The translations under genes and the position numbers were made by a program. From the NCBI GenBank assembly GCA_012719655.1, contig JAAXZZ010000100.1, forward strand, positions 1 through 36,846: a stretch of DNA of 36,846 nt, read 5' to 3'. A model generated the notes under the pieces. The model saw nothing but the letters and a program-made list of their open reading frames with translations, was not told the origin of the DNA and did no database searches. The stretch comes from Gammaproteobacteria bacterium (GTDB lineage Bacteria; Pseudomonadota; Gammaproteobacteria; Pseudomonadales; Pseudomonadaceae). Below are positions 8,341 to 22,733 of the stretch, in pieces; positions within the stretch are counted from its first letter, which is position 1, and every line of letters begins with the position of its first letter.

Positions 8341-9807
8341 TTAATCAATACCAAGCTCAGCCCAGAGCGCATCAACGCGCTCTTTTACCGCAGGATCTTG
8401 CTCAATCACACGACCCCACTCTCGAGTGGTCTCACCTGGCCATTTATGTGTCGCATCCAAACCCATCTTGCTACCTAAGCCAGAAACAGGGGAGGCGAAG
8501 TCTAAATAGTCGATTGGTGTATTATCAATTAATACCGTATCGCGACTTGGATCCATACGCGTGGTAATCGCCCAAATCACATCATTCCAATCACGTGCAT
8601 TGACATCATCATCGGTGACAATAACGAATTTGGTATACATAAACTGCCGCAAGAAACTCCACACACCCAGCATCACCCGCTTGGCATGCCCAGGGTATTG
8701 TTTCTTAATCGTCACCACCGCCATACGATAAGAACAACCTTCTGGAGGGAGATAAAAATCGACAATTTCTGGAAATTGCTTTTGCAAAATTGGCACAAAC
8801 ACTTCATTGAGTGCCACGCCTAAAATAGCCGGCTCATCCGGCGGACGGCCGGTATAGGTACTATGGTAAATGGGGTTTTTACGATGGGTGATACGCTCCA
8901 CAGTAAAGACCGGAAAGCTATCCACTTCGTTGTAATAACCCGTGTGATCACCGTATGGACCTTCATCGGCCATCTCACTTGGGTAAATATGCCCTTCCAG
9001 TACGTACTCAGCTTGCGCAGGTACTTGCAGATCGCTGCCAATCGCCTTAACCAACTCCGTACGTGAACCACGCAATAGACCAGCAAAAGCATACTCAGAT
9101 AAAGCATCAGGCACAGGTGTGACGGCACCTAAAATGGTTGCTGGGTCAGCACCGAGAGCCACCGCAACGGGGTAGGGGCGACCTGGATAGGTTTTGCACC
9201 AATCACGAAAGTCTAACGCACCGCCACGGTGGCTGAGCCAGCGCATAATCACTTTATTGCGCCCCAAAACTTGCTGGCGATAAATGCCCAGATTCTGGCG
9301 TTCTTTATTCGGGCCCTTGGTGATGGTTAGTCCCCAAGTAATAAGCGGCGCAGCATCGCCTGGCCAGCACGTTTGAACGGGCAAGGCGTTCAAATCAACA
9401 GCATCGCCTTCAATAATCACTTCCTGACAAGGACCATCTCGACGCACTTTAGGAGCCATCGACAAGACTTTTTTATACATCGGCAGCTTACTTAAAGCAT
9501 CCTTAAAGCCTTTGGGTGGTTCAGGCTCTTTCAGCGCTGCTAGCAACTTACCAATCTCACGTAGCTCTGTCGTACTTTCCGCTCCCATACCCATGGCCAC
9601 ACGTTTAGGCGTACCAAAGAGGTTACCAAGCACGGGGGTGGTAAAACCAACAGGGTTTTCAAACAACAAAGCCGGACCACCTTTACGTAAGGTACGATCA
9701 CAGATTTCAGTCATTTCTAAAATAGGAGAGATGGGCGTGAGTATACGCTTGAGCTCACCACGCTGCTCAAGGCCGCTGATGAAGTCTCGAAGATCAGTAT
9801 ATTGCAT
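8341..9807 (-). CDS. ubiD: 4-hydroxy-3-polyprenylbenzoate decarboxylase UbiD
   Basis: 488 aa; [22 protein letters not shown]...[11 protein letters not shown]...[12 protein letters not shown]...[26 protein letters not shown]. Confidence 0.96.
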   Translation of the reverse strand: MQYTDLRDFISGLEQRGELKRILTPISPILEMTEICDRTLRKGGPALLFENPVGFTTPVLGNLFGTPKRVAMGMGAESTTELREIGKLLAALKEPEPPKGFKDALSKLPMYKKVLSMAPKVRRDGPCQEVIIEGDAVDLNALPVQTCWPGDAAPLITWGLTITKGPNKERQNLGIYRQQVLGRNKVIMRWLSHRGGALDFRDWCKTYPGRPYPVAVALGADPATILGAVTPVPDALSEYAFAGLLRGSRTELVKAIGSDLQVPAQAEYVLEGHIYPSEMADEGPYGDHTGYYNEVDSFPVFTVERITHRKNPIYHSTYTGRPPDEPAILGVALNEVFVPILQKQFPEIVDFYLPPEGCSYRMAVVTIKKQYPGHAKRVMLGVWSFLRQFMYTKFVIVTDDDVNARDWNDVIWAITTRMDPSRDTVLIDNTPIDYLDFASPVSGLGSKMGLDATHKWPGETTREWGRVIEQDPAVKERVDALWAELGID

Positions 9808-9828
9808 GATATATGTCCGTAGCAGATC

Positions 9829-9858
9829 AAGCGCTAAGCGGCTAAGCCGTCAGCGCTT
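9829..9858. repeat. two-part hairpin in the rho-ubiD intergenic region
   Basis: aagcgct-aa-gcggct-a-agccgt-c-agcgctt (one G-T wobble); no T-tract visible on the minus strand. Confidence 0.5.
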
Positions 9859-9875
9859 GTAGTACTAAACAAGAG

Positions 9876-11138
9876 TTATTTGCTGCGCTTCATCGACATG
9901 AAAAACTCATCATTGGTTTTTGTGTCTTTAAGCTTATCTAACAAAAACTCGATGGCGGCCGTTTCATCCATAGGATGCAACAGCTTGCGTAAAATCCACA
10001 TACGCTGCAATTCATCTTCGCTGGTTAACAGCTCTTCACGACGGGTACCTGAACGGTTGATATTAATCGCAGGGAACACCCGTTTTTCAGCAATACGGCG
10101 CTCAAGTTGCAGCTCCATATTACCGGTGCCTTTAAACTCTTCGTAGATCACTTCATCCATTTTCGAACCGGTCTCAACCAAGGCCGTCGCGATAATGGTC
10201 AAAGATCCACCTTCTTCGATGTTACGCGCTGCACCAAAGAAACGCTTTGGTTTCTCTAACGCATGGGCATCCACACCACCGGTGAGTACCTTGCCGGAGC
10301 TTGGAATCACCGTGTTGTAAGCACGGGCTAAACGCGTGATCGAATCGAGCAAAATTACCACGTCTTTTTTGTGCTCAACCAAACGCTTGGCTTTTTCGAT
10401 GACCATCTCAGCCACTTGCACGTGACGAGTCGGTGGTTCATCAAAGGTTGAGGCAACCACTTCACCGCGCACGGTACGCTGCATTTCCGTTACTTCTTCA
10501 GGGCGCTCATCAATCAGCAAAACGATTAAATGGCACTCTGGATTGTTACGGGTAATGTTTGAAGCAATATTTTGCAGCATGATGGGTTTACCGGCTTTGG
10601 GCGGTGCCACAATCAAACCACGTTGACCTTTACCAATTGGCGCAGCCAAATCAATCACCCGGCCGATTAAATCTTCAGTCGAGCCATTACCGATTTCCAT
10701 GGTCAAGCGCTGATTTGGAAACAGCGGAGTCAGGTTTTCAAAAAGAATCTTATTGCGTGCGTTTTCTGGACGATCAAAGTTAATCGAATCCACTTTCAGC
10801 AGTGCAAAATAGCGTTCACCTTCTTTTGGCGGACGAATTTTACCAATAATGGTGTCGCCCGTTCTTAAGTTAAAACGGCGAATTTGACTGGGCGATACAT
10901 AAATATCGTCCGGGCCAGCTAAGTATGACGAGTCTGCTGAACGCAGAAAGCCAAAACCATCTTGTAATATTTCCAGAACACCATCACCAGAAATCTCTTC
11001 ACCACCACGCGCATGACGCTTTAGGAGTGAAAAAATAATATCCTGCTTACGCGAACGAGCCATGTTGTCTAGGCCCATTTGTTCAGCTATTTCTAGCAAT
11101 TCAGCAACGGGTTTTTGTTTTAGTTCGGTCAGATTCAT
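9876..11138 (-). CDS. rho: transcription termination factor Rho (Walker A reads AGKP)
   Basis: 420 aa; [77 protein letters not shown]. The P-loop reads [13 protein letters not shown]. Confidence 0.97.
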   Translation of the reverse strand: MNLTELKQKPVAELLEIAEQMGLDNMARSRKQDIIFSLLKRHARGGEEISGDGVLEILQDGFGFLRSADSSYLAGPDDIYVSPSQIRRFNLRTGDTIIGKIRPPKEGERYFALLKVDSINFDRPENARNKILFENLTPLFPNQRLTMEIGNGSTEDLIGRVIDLAAPIGKGQRGLIVAPPKAGKPIMLQNIASNITRNNPECHLIVLLIDERPEEVTEMQRTVRGEVVASTFDEPPTRHVQVAEMVIEKAKRLVEHKKDVVILLDSITRLARAYNTVIPSSGKVLTGGVDAHALEKPKRFFGAARNIEEGGSLTIIATALVETGSKMDEVIYEEFKGTGNMELQLERRIAEKRVFPAININRSGTRREELLTSEDELQRMWILRKLLHPMDETAAIEFLLDKLKDTKTNDEFFMSMKRSK

Positions 11139-11318
11139 AGGGAATGACGATGATATAATTTAGAGGGAATGAGCAAGCTCTTAGCTTGTGAGGCGTACCG
11201 CGAGGAGAACAGTCGATTGTTTGTTCAGAGCCGTAAAGATATCGGCGACGGCATGCAGGCTTGTAGTTGTAATGGCTTATGCACTACAGAAATGGAATCT
11301 ACCACTTGTAAAGAGACG

Positions 11319-11355
11319 CGTCTAGTGTACAAATTGATAATATGCACACTAGACG
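11319..11355. repeat. 10-bp perfect inverted repeat in the trxA-rho intergenic region
   Basis: cgtctagtgt-N17-acactagacg. Confidence 0.6.
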
Positions 11356-11385
11356 TCAATACAGCTGAGCGATTCTCGCAGTAAT

Positions 11386-11712
11386 TTAGAGGTGGCCTTC
11401 TAAAAAAGCGACTAACTGGCTTTTTGATAAAGCACCTACTTTAGTGGCCTCAACGTTACCGTTTTTAAACAACATCAGAGTTGGAATGCCGCGCACGCCA
11501 TACTTTGGCGGAGTGGCTTGGTTGTCATCAATATTTAATTTACAAATTTTTACTTTGCCAGCAAATTCAACGGCAACATCTTCTAAAACTGGAGCAATCA
11601 TTTTGCAAGGACCGCACCACTCAGCCCAGTAGTCAACCAGCACAGGGCCGTCGGCTTGCAGTACATCTTGCTCAAAGCTTGAATCGCTAATATTGGTAAT
11701 GTGATCGCTCAT
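11386..11712 (-). CDS. trxA: thioredoxin TrxA
   Basis: [55 protein letters not shown]. Start at the internal Met rather than 11739. Confidence 0.95.
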   Translation of the reverse strand: MSDHITNISDSSFEQDVLQADGPVLVDYWAEWCGPCKMIAPVLEDVAVEFAGKVKICKLNIDDNQATPPKYGVRGIPTLMLFKNGNVEATKVGALSKSQLVAFLEGHL

Positions 11713-11900
11713 GAAACCTCTCCGAAACAGCGGATGCAAATTAAAGTTTTATAATCATAACGTGACTTGCCCTTTAACGAAAGTAACCGAGCAAAACACT
11801 GCGATGATTTTTTCTCATCATACCGGCAAAAAACTTTTTTACATTGGCGAATCTGTCGTGGCATGGCACGATACACTTATTATTTCTTTGGAATAGCGGC

Positions 11901-13403
11901 ATGCCCAATTCTGCTCCCAAACACTTCCCATTGATCGCCGCCATTGATCTGGGATCCAATAGTTTTCATATGGTTCTGGCTAAAACTGACCAACGCGAGA
12001 TACGAATTCTTGAGCGCATTGGCGAAAAGGTGCAATTGGCTGCCGGTATCAATGCAGAGCTAGAGTTACAAGATGACGCGATTGAACGTGGCCTTGACTG
12101 CTTGCGACGCTTTGCTCAACTGATCAGCGACTTACCCCAAGGCGCCGTGCGGATTGTTGGTACCAGTTCGTTAAGGGTGGCACATAACCGTCAAGACTTT
12201 ATTCGCCGCGCTGAAGAAATATTAGGCCACGATGTCGATGTCATTTCGGGCCGCGAAGAAGCACGGTTGATTTATCTGGGGGTATCTCACTCTCTAGCCG
12301 ATACGCCGGGCAAACGTTTGGTGGTGGATATTGGCGGTGGTAGTACAGAATTTATCATTGGCCAACAGTTTGAATCTCAGCTACGTGGCAGCTTGCAGAT
12401 GGGTTGTGTCAGCTTCACTCAGCGCTTCTTTAAAGATGGCATGGTCACTCCCGCCCGTTACGCGCAAGCCTATACAGCCGCACGTCTCGAACTGATGGAG
12501 CTTGAGCAAAGTCTGCGCCGAATGGGCTGGCAAGATACTGTTGGTGCTTCTGGAACCATTCGTTCAGTCGGCCAAGCCCTTGCTGCTGCCGGCCTAACCA
12601 ATGGCGAAATCACCAATTCCGGGCTGACCTGGCTCAAACGCAAGGTGCTAAAAATCGGTGACACTAGAAAGATTGATATTGCCGGCGTCAAACCTGAGCG
12701 CAGTGCTATTTTACCGGCGGGTTTAGCAATTATCGAAGCCATTTTTGATGCTTTAAACCTTGAGCAAATGGCACCTTGTGATGGCGCATTACGTGAAGGC
12801 GTACTCTACGACTTACTGGGTCGCCATCAGAATGAAGATGTACGTGAGCGCTCGATCCAAAGCTTAATGGAACGCAGTCATGTTGATTTTGAACATGCGC
12901 AAAAAGTTGAAAGCAAAGCCCTTGAGGCCTTAGAGCAAGTGGCTGAAGCCTGGCAACTCAATGAAGAATGGCACAGCGATATGCTCAGCTGGGCAGCTCG
13001 TGTGCATGAAGTGGGTTTAGACATTGCTCACTATCATTACCACAAGCACGGTGCTTATTTAGTCGAGCATTCGGACTTAGCCGGCTTCTCCCGCCAAGAT
13101 CAACAAATGCTCGCGCTGTTAGTGCGGGGTCATCGCCGCAATATCCCTAAAGAGCGTTTTGCGGAGTTTAACGCTGAAGGCCAACAGTTATTGCGCCTGT
13201 GTATTTTGCTGCGTTTTGCCATTCTTTTGCACCACATTCGTGGCTCTCAAGAAGTTCCTAAGCTAGAACTGACGGCGAAAACCAACAGCTTGCACATCCG
13301 CTTCCCTGAGCACTGGCTAGACAATAACCCTCTAACCTTGGCTGATTTTCAAAAAGAAGCGGGCTGGTTAGAGCGCATCGACTTTACCTTAACGGCTGAG
13401 TAG
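11901..13403 (+). CDS. ppx: exopolyphosphatase (Ppx/GppA family)
   Basis: [53 protein letters not shown]; start placed at MPNSAPKHF. Confidence 0.94.
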   Translation: MPNSAPKHFPLIAAIDLGSNSFHMVLAKTDQREIRILERIGEKVQLAAGINAELELQDDAIERGLDCLRRFAQLISDLPQGAVRIVGTSSLRVAHNRQDFIRRAEEILGHDVDVISGREEARLIYLGVSHSLADTPGKRLVVDIGGGSTEFIIGQQFESQLRGSLQMGCVSFTQRFFKDGMVTPARYAQAYTAARLELMELEQSLRRMGWQDTVGASGTIRSVGQALAAAGLTNGEITNSGLTWLKRKVLKIGDTRKIDIAGVKPERSAILPAGLAIIEAIFDALNLEQMAPCDGALREGVLYDLLGRHQNEDVRERSIQSLMERSHVDFEHAQKVESKALEALEQVAEAWQLNEEWHSDMLSWAARVHEVGLDIAHYHYHKHGAYLVEHSDLAGFSRQDQQMLALLVRGHRRNIPKERFAEFNAEGQQLLRLCILLRFAILLHHIRGSQEVPKLELTAKTNSLHIRFPEHWLDNNPLTLADFQKEAGWLERIDFTLTAE

Positions 13404-13438
13404 CTCTGTTTACCAGTGGTTAGTTATCTAATTGCGTC

Positions 13439-13876
13439 TTAAAGCTTAGATCGCCACTCACTCAACTGAACCACGGTGTTTTGCCCTGCATGGGTTTGCG
13501 CTTCACTGGTGCTATGCTGTGTGTGCACAACATTATTGCCGTCTACTGTCTGCATGGTTTCATAAGTGGGATAAGCCTGCAGTTCAATCCTAGCTAAATG
13601 GCGACCATACATCGCCACTGTGCCATTTAAGCGCTCTTGGCTGGTGACAGTAAACTCAAAGCTATAAATACGCGCCAAGCGCTTACGCTGGCTACCATCA
13701 GTCATGATTTTCCAGCCTTTAAAGGCCACATTACCGTCCAGCAGTTGCACCGAGTGCCGCTGACAATGGCCTCGCGCATGCTCTAGGGCACACTCACGTA
13801 CCCCATGTCCGCGCCAGATCCAAGCAATACTCAAAGCCACTAGCAACCAAGCGGTTAACTCACCCAACGTTATCAT
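13439..13876 (-). CDS. DUF3301-type membrane-anchored protein
   Basis: 145 aa; N-terminal TM segment ITLGELTAWLLVALSIAWIW, then ALEHARGHCQRHSVQLLDGNVAFKGWKIMTDGSQRKRLARIYSFEFT. Confidence 0.75.
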   Translation of the reverse strand: MITLGELTAWLLVALSIAWIWRGHGVRECALEHARGHCQRHSVQLLDGNVAFKGWKIMTDGSQRKRLARIYSFEFTVTSQERLNGTVAMYGRHLARIELQAYPTYETMQTVDGNNVVHTQHSTSEAQTHAGQNTVVQLSEWRSKL

Positions 13877-13969
13877 TTCTTTACCTTGCGTATGTGCAAT
13901 TTATCACGACACAGCAGCGCTGCTGGATCAATATGTAGCTTGTAAAAGGCTGCGCTATTTTTACCATGC

Positions 13970-13978
13970 CTGTGGATA
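13970..13978. promoter_or_regulatory. DnaA box upstream of dnaA
   Basis: tgtggataa is the exact reverse complement of the TTATCCACA consensus; lies 62 bp before the dnaA start and overlaps the -35 position of a candidate promoter with tacaat at 13996-14001. Confidence 0.8.
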
Positions 13979-14039
13979 ACTTTACCTCTGACGGCTACAA
14001 TAGCCTGTCGTAATTACTATGTTTTATTGAGGGATCTCT

Positions 14040-15542
14040 GTGTCTGTCGAACTTTGGCTACAGTCTATCGATTTTTTACGCGATGAACTGCCTGCTCAGC
14101 ATTTCAACACCTGGATCCGTCCATTACAAGTTGAAGCCGTCGGTGATGAACTGCATATTTTCGCACCGAATCGGTTTGTATTAGATTGGGTCAATGATAA
14201 ATATATCAACCGCATTTTAGAGTTGATGGCCGAGCGTAATAATGGCGAAGTTCCGCCTATTGCTCTGCAAATTGGTAGCAAGGGCAATGCCCGCACTAGC
14301 TTTAGTAGCGCACCTAACATACCAACCCGCAGCCAATCTAACAGTCAAGTTTCTGCCGCGGCAACTGCAGTACCTATCGTAGAGACTCTGGCTACACAGG
14401 CCGAGACGACTCTGCAACAATCGACCACCAATCCAGCACCTGTGCCTATCCATAACGTTGCTCCTGCGCCCAGCCCCCCCACAAGCGAGCGCGGCGCACC
14501 GGCAAAAGGTGCAATCAAGCACGTTAGCGCACTGAATCGCTCATTTACCTTTGATAGTTTTGTCGAAGGTAAATCGAACCAACTGGCGCGCGCTGCCGCT
14601 TGGCAGGTAGCTGACAATCCTAAGCATGGTTACAACCCACTATTTTTGTATGGCGGTGTTGGTTTAGGGAAAACTCACTTGATGCATGCGGTTGGTAATC
14701 ATTTACTGCAGAAAAACCCGAACGCAAAAGTCATTTATTTGCATTCTGAGCGCTTTGTGGCCGACATGGTCCGTGCCTTACAAAACAATGCGATCAATGA
14801 GTTTAAAAACTATTACCGCTCGGTTGATGCGCTACTGATTGATGACATTCAATTCTTTGCCAACAAAGAGCGCTCACAAGAAGAGTTTTTTCACACCTTT
14901 AATGCCTTACTTGAAGGTAATCAACAGGTCATTCTTACCAGTGACCGCTACCCGAAAGAAATTGACGGCCTTGAAGAGCGCTTAAAATCACGTTTTGGTT
15001 GGGGTCTAACGGTTGCTGTAGAGCCACCTGAACTAGAAACGCGCGTCGCTATTTTGATGAAAAAAGCCGAGCAGAGCAGGGTACAACTCTCGCATGATTG
15101 CGCATTCTTTATTGCTCAGCGTATCCGCTCTAACGTTCGTGAACTAGAAGGTGCATTGAAACGCGTCATTGCTCACTCACACTTCACCAATGAACCCATC
15201 ACAGTGGAACTGATCCGCGAATCACTGAAAGACCTATTGGCACTGCAAGACAAACTTGTCAGTATTGATAACATTCAGCGCACAGTGGCTGAGTACTACA
15301 AAATTAAAATTTCCGATATTTTATCAAAACGTCGTTCACGCTCAGTGGCCCGCCCCCGTCAGGTGGCAATGGCTCTCGCCAAGGAAATCACCAATCACAG
15401 TTTGCCTGAAATTGGTGACGCCTTTGGTGGACGCGATCACACCACTGTTTTGCATGCTTGTCGGAAAATTGCTGAACTGAGCGAAACCGATGCGGACATC
15501 CGCGAAGACTATAAAAACCTACTGCGCACGTTAACGACATAA
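14040..15542 (+). CDS. dnaA: chromosomal replication initiator DnaA
   Basis: 500 aa, GTG start; [65 protein letters not shown]. Confidence 0.98.
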   Translation: MSVELWLQSIDFLRDELPAQHFNTWIRPLQVEAVGDELHIFAPNRFVLDWVNDKYINRILELMAERNNGEVPPIALQIGSKGNARTSFSSAPNIPTRSQSNSQVSAAATAVPIVETLATQAETTLQQSTTNPAPVPIHNVAPAPSPPTSERGAPAKGAIKHVSALNRSFTFDSFVEGKSNQLARAAAWQVADNPKHGYNPLFLYGGVGLGKTHLMHAVGNHLLQKNPNAKVIYLHSERFVADMVRALQNNAINEFKNYYRSVDALLIDDIQFFANKERSQEEFFHTFNALLEGNQQVILTSDRYPKEIDGLEERLKSRFGWGLTVAVEPPELETRVAILMKKAEQSRVQLSHDCAFFIAQRIRSNVRELEGALKRVIAHSHFTNEPITVELIRESLKDLLALQDKLVSIDNIQRTVAEYYKIKISDILSKRRSRSVARPRQVAMALAKEITNHSLPEIGDAFGGRDHTTVLHACRKIAELSETDADIREDYKNLLRTLTT

Positions 15543-15577
15543 CAGCAGTGCTAGCACTCTCACGCAAGGGAATAACC

Positions 15578-16681
15578 ATGCACTTCACCATCCAACGCGA
15601 AGCTTTGTTAAAACCGCTGCAACTGGTGGCCGGTGTTGTTGAACGCAAGCAAACCATGCCTGTGTTATCCAACGTCCTCCTGGTCATCGAAGGGCAGAAC
15701 CTATCCATGACAGGTACCGATACCGAAGTTGAACTGGTCGGCCGCATTACACTGCAAGAGCCAGCGCAAGCCGGTGAAATTACTGTACCGGCTCGTAAAC
15801 TCATGGATATTTGCAAAAACTTACCGGCTGATGCAATGATTGACTTCAAAGTCGATGATCAAAAAGTGTTGATCAAAGCCGGTCGCAGTCGTTTTACCCT
15901 GACCACATTACCCGCCTCAGATTTCCCTTCGTCAGAAGAAACGCCTGGCTCATTATGCTTTACCCTTGAGCAAAGCAGTGTCCGTCGTTTGATTGAACGC
16001 ACCAGTTTTGCTATGGCGCAGCAAGATGTCCGTTATTACTTAAATGGCCTGATGCTCGAAGCTAAGCAAGGTCAATTACGCGCTGTCGCCACTGATGGTC
16101 ACCGCTTAGCAATGTGCTCAGTACCCGCCGGCATTACCGAAGACATTCAGCACCAAGTCATCGTTCCGCGCAAAGGCGTTTTAGAATTAGCCCGTTTAAT
16201 GACCGAAGACAGCGCAGAAGTCAGCATTATTTTTGGTAGCAACTACATTCGCGCAACCACTGATGAGTTCACCTTCATTTCTAAACTGGTTGACGGTAAG
16301 TTCCCTGACTATGAGCGAGTGCTACCCCGTGGCGGCGACAAAACTGTATTGGCAGATCGTCAAAGCCTACGTGAAGCATTAAACCGTGCCTCTATTCTAT
16401 CCAATGAGAAGTACCGAGGCATTCGTTGGCAGCTAGAGCCAAGCTTACTGAAAATCCAAGCCAACAACCCTGAGCAAGAAGTTGCAGAGGATGAAGTTAC
16501 CGTAGACTACAGCGGCAGCACTTTAGAAATCGGCTTCAACGTTACCTATCTGCTCGACGTGCTCAGCGCCACCTCATCGGAGCAAATCAGCATTGTGCTA
16601 TCAGACTCCAACAGCAGCGCATTAATTCAAGAGGCCGACAACGACAGTGCTTCTTATGTTGTTATGCCAATGCGTCTGTAA
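15578..16681 (+). CDS. dnaN: DNA polymerase III subunit beta (sliding clamp)
   Basis: MHFTIQREALLKPLQLVAGVVERKQTMPVLSNVLL ... YVVMPMRL; start at 15578. Confidence 0.98.
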   Translation: MHFTIQREALLKPLQLVAGVVERKQTMPVLSNVLLVIEGQNLSMTGTDTEVELVGRITLQEPAQAGEITVPARKLMDICKNLPADAMIDFKVDDQKVLIKAGRSRFTLTTLPASDFPSSEETPGSLCFTLEQSSVRRLIERTSFAMAQQDVRYYLNGLMLEAKQGQLRAVATDGHRLAMCSVPAGITEDIQHQVIVPRKGVLELARLMTEDSAEVSIIFGSNYIRATTDEFTFISKLVDGKFPDYERVLPRGGDKTVLADRQSLREALNRASILSNEKYRGIRWQLEPSLLKIQANNPEQEVAEDEVTVDYSGSTLEIGFNVTYLLDVLSATSSEQISIVLSDSNSSALIQEADNDSASYVVMPMRL

Positions 16682-16693
16682 TAGTTATTTAGT

Positions 16694-20211
<3,518 letters not shown>

Positions 20212-20222
20212 GCGCGCTTGGC

Positions 20223-20256
20223 CTGCCGCTGTATCACGCAACGGATACAGCGGCAG
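20223..20256 (+). terminator. strong hairpin downstream of gyrB
   Basis: ctgccgctgtatc-acgcaacg-gatacagcggcag, 13-bp perfect stem; T-tract weak. Confidence 0.7.
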
Positions 20257-20486
20257 CATTCTTATGTCTCAAGCGATCCTGTCACAGCATAATCTTAGCG
20301 CTGGGTTAAAGTACGCGATGCTTTAGCCAAATAACACGCAGTTCCAGCAGATATTTTGTAATAAAAAAATTACGATCTCATAGGGTCAATCCATTTTTTT
20401 ATGTCATCATGTGCGTCGTTACAAACCACGCAAGGAATGCAACACGCATCTTAAGGCATGCTACTGCCTTTAATTGAGTATTTTCC

Positions 20487-21407
20487 GTGAAGATGACCCC
20501 GTTTTTTAAAGCAGGCCTGTTGGCAATCAGCCTGTTCACTGCAAGCCATTACGCAATTGCTGCACCATTAAACAATAACCTTAAACATCAAGAATTGGCT
20601 GCTGGCAGTGCTTTATTAGTCGATTTAAAAACCAATCAAGTGCTTTACTCAAGCAACCCAGACTTTATCGCACCGATTGCTTCAGTCACTAAACTGATGA
20701 CGGCGATGGTGACGCTCGATGCCAAACAGCCACTGGATGAAAAGCTTCCTATAGTGATTAAAGACACTGCAGAAATGCAGGGTGTGTTTTCAAGGGTAAG
20801 GGTCGGTAGTCAGCTTAGCCGCCACGATACGCTGTTAATCACCCTAATGTCCTCAGAGAACCGTGCCGCCGCCAGCTTAGCCCATCATTACCCGGGCGGG
20901 CATGAGGCATTTATTCAAGCGATGAATGCCAAAGCGCAAGCATTAGGCATGCACAGCAGCCACTTTGTTGAGCCAACCGGTCTTTCTGAAAAGAATGTTT
21001 CCAGCGCCCACGACTTAGTATTGTTGATTAAAGCAGCGCAGCAATATCCGTTGATTAAACAATTCAGCACCACCGATGAAAAAACCATTGCCTTCACTAA
21101 GCCTAATTACACTCTTGGCTTTCGCAACACCAACGCACTGGTGCGCAAAGACAACTGGAATATTCAGCTCAGCAAAACCGGCTTCACCAACAGTGCAGGG
21201 CATTGCTTAGTGATGAGTACAGAGATGAATAATCGTCCAGTGGCTTTTGTCGTGTTAGATGCTTTTGGTAAATACACCCATATGGCTGACGCCAACCGCC
21301 TAAAAAAATGGCTGGAAACAGGCACAGTTACACCGGTACCGGCAGCAGCGCTAAGCTATAAACTAGCCAAGCAACAAGAACGTCAACAGGTCATTGCTGT
21401 GCAATAA
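20487..21407 (+). CDS. pbpG: D-alanyl-D-alanine endopeptidase (PBP7/8 type)
   Basis: Signal peptide; SVTK (SxxK), SEN (SxN) and KTG motifs present. Confidence 0.9.
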   Translation: MKMTPFFKAGLLAISLFTASHYAIAAPLNNNLKHQELAAGSALLVDLKTNQVLYSSNPDFIAPIASVTKLMTAMVTLDAKQPLDEKLPIVIKDTAEMQGVFSRVRVGSQLSRHDTLLITLMSSENRAAASLAHHYPGGHEAFIQAMNAKAQALGMHSSHFVEPTGLSEKNVSSAHDLVLLIKAAQQYPLIKQFSTTDEKTIAFTKPNYTLGFRNTNALVRKDNWNIQLSKTGFTNSAGHCLVMSTEMNNRPVAFVVLDAFGKYTHMADANRLKKWLETGTVTPVPAAALSYKLAKQQERQQVIAVQ

Positions 21408-21410
21408 CGG

Positions 21411-22733
21411 CTATTGGCTAAGCGGCAAATAGACAATGGCATCTAAACCAGCCTCGGGGGCAGCTTGTAATAACAACTGGCCGCCATAGCGTTGACACAC
21501 CGCTTGCACAATGGCCAAACCTAAACCACTGCCATGTTCAGCGCTGGCAGTGCTCCAAAAGCGTTGTTTAGCTTGCTCAAGCTGTTCGCTTGATAAACCT
21601 GATCCAGCGTCTCTAACGCGCAAACATAAATATCTACCTTTGATAGTCAACTGCAACTCAACGGGACTGTCTGCAGGACTATAACGCAAAGCGTTATCCA
21701 ATAAGTTACGCAGCACAGCAACAGCCAAGGATTCAGGTAGAGCGATATAGACATCTGCGCTCAGCTCACTGTGCACCTCAATGCGCTCATTACCGGGCAC
21801 CCCAATTAAGTCAGCGAGGGCATGCCGTGCAATGGTTTGCGCACTGCTGCAGGCCGCTTGATCAAAGTCCTGAGCACCTTCTACCCGTGCTAATAGCAAC
21901 AACTGCTCAAGGGTACGCTGCATACGCTCAACCGCCGTCTCAGCTTGCTGTAAAGCGTAAGCAGCCCCTTGCGCGGGACTCATCTGCGCCACTTGAATGT
22001 GAGTTTTGATTGCAGTTAACGGTGTGCGCAATTCATGCGCCGCATCATTGGTGAAACGTCGTTCACGCTCTAAGGCAGCAGCAATGCGAGTAAACAGCTG
22101 ATTAATCGTCGCCACCAGCGGCTGCAAATCTTTCGGCAAACGCTCGACATGCACCGGTTGTAAGTCCTGTGCATCACGCTCAGCCAAGACGGAGCGTAAT
22201 GTTTGTAAGGGTGATAAGCCACGGCCAATGCCAAACCAAATCAGCAATAAGCTACCCAATAAGGCTAAAGCAACCGGCAAGGCCGCGGCAAAAACAATTG
22301 AAGACTGCAATACTTGTCGCTCATCCACTCGGTCTGCGGTGGTGACCCAAAGATTTTCACGCTTCAAGGTAAAGGTGCGCCAACGCTCGCCAGAAAAACT
22401 GATCTCATGGAAACCTGTGGCATATTCCAGCATGTTCTGGTTTGGCATATTGGGTGTACGCACCAAGACTTCGCCACTCAGAGAACGCACCTGACAGACC
22501 AAGCCACTTTCCAAGCCCAACTCCATCGCCGTCAAAGGGTTCGGCGATGACAGCAGCGGCTGCGGTAATTGCTCCAGCAGTCCTGCTACCATCCGCGCCG
22601 ATGAAGCCAGGCGCTCATCTAAGGCTACATTCACTTCACGACGTAAGTCGCCGAGCAACCATAGCGCCGCCAAACTCCACAACACTATGAAAGTGCCACC
22701 CAAAATCAATAACAAACGATTACGTAGGCTCAT
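21411..22733 (-). CDS. sensor histidine kinase (QseC/DsbS-like)
   Basis: FTNDAAHELRTPLTAIKTHIQ H-box, LLDNALRYSP N-box, GSGLGLAIVQAV G-box; two TM segments flank a short periplasmic domain. Confidence 0.9.
   Translation of the reverse strand: MSLRNRLLLILGGTFIVLWSLAALWLLGDLRREVNVALDERLASSARMVAGLLEQLPQPLLSSPNPLTAMELGLESGLVCQVRSLSGEVLVRTPNMPNQNMLEYATGFHEISFSGERWRTFTLKRENLWVTTADRVDERQVLQSSIVFAAALPVALALLGSLLLIWFGIGRGLSPLQTLRSVLAERDAQDLQPVHVERLPKDLQPLVATINQLFTRIAAALERERRFTNDAAHELRTPLTAIKTHIQVAQMSPAQGAAYALQQAETAVERMQRTLEQLLLLARVEGAQDFDQAACSSAQTIARHALADLIGVPGNERIEVHSELSADVYIALPESLAVAVLRNLLDNALRYSPADSPVELQLTIKGRYLCLRVRDAGSGLSSEQLEQAKQRFWSTASAEHGSGLGLAIVQAVCQRYGGQLLLQAAPEAGLDAIVYLPLSQ

Noticed and set aside
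8820-9128. Minus-strand 102-aa ORF and plus-strand ORFs inside ubiD
   Set aside because: Alternate-frame ORFs within a full-length, well-conserved UbiD frame.
11169-11384. 71-aa plus-strand ORF in the trxA-rho gap
   Set aside because: No domain and overlaps the rho leader inverted repeat; start has no convincing ribosome-binding site. Treated as noncoding.
13880-14039. Full oriC upstream of dnaA
   Set aside because: Only one perfect DnaA box and no AT-rich repeat array visible in about 160 bp; insufficient to call an origin.
14217-14617. Antisense ORFs over the dnaA linker domain
   Set aside because: Chance ORFs opposite the low-complexity domain II of DnaA; no independent support.
20453-20470. 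aaggca-tgctac-tgcctt hairpin before pbpG
   Set aside because: Only 6 bp and easily expected by chance; not enough to call a regulatory element.
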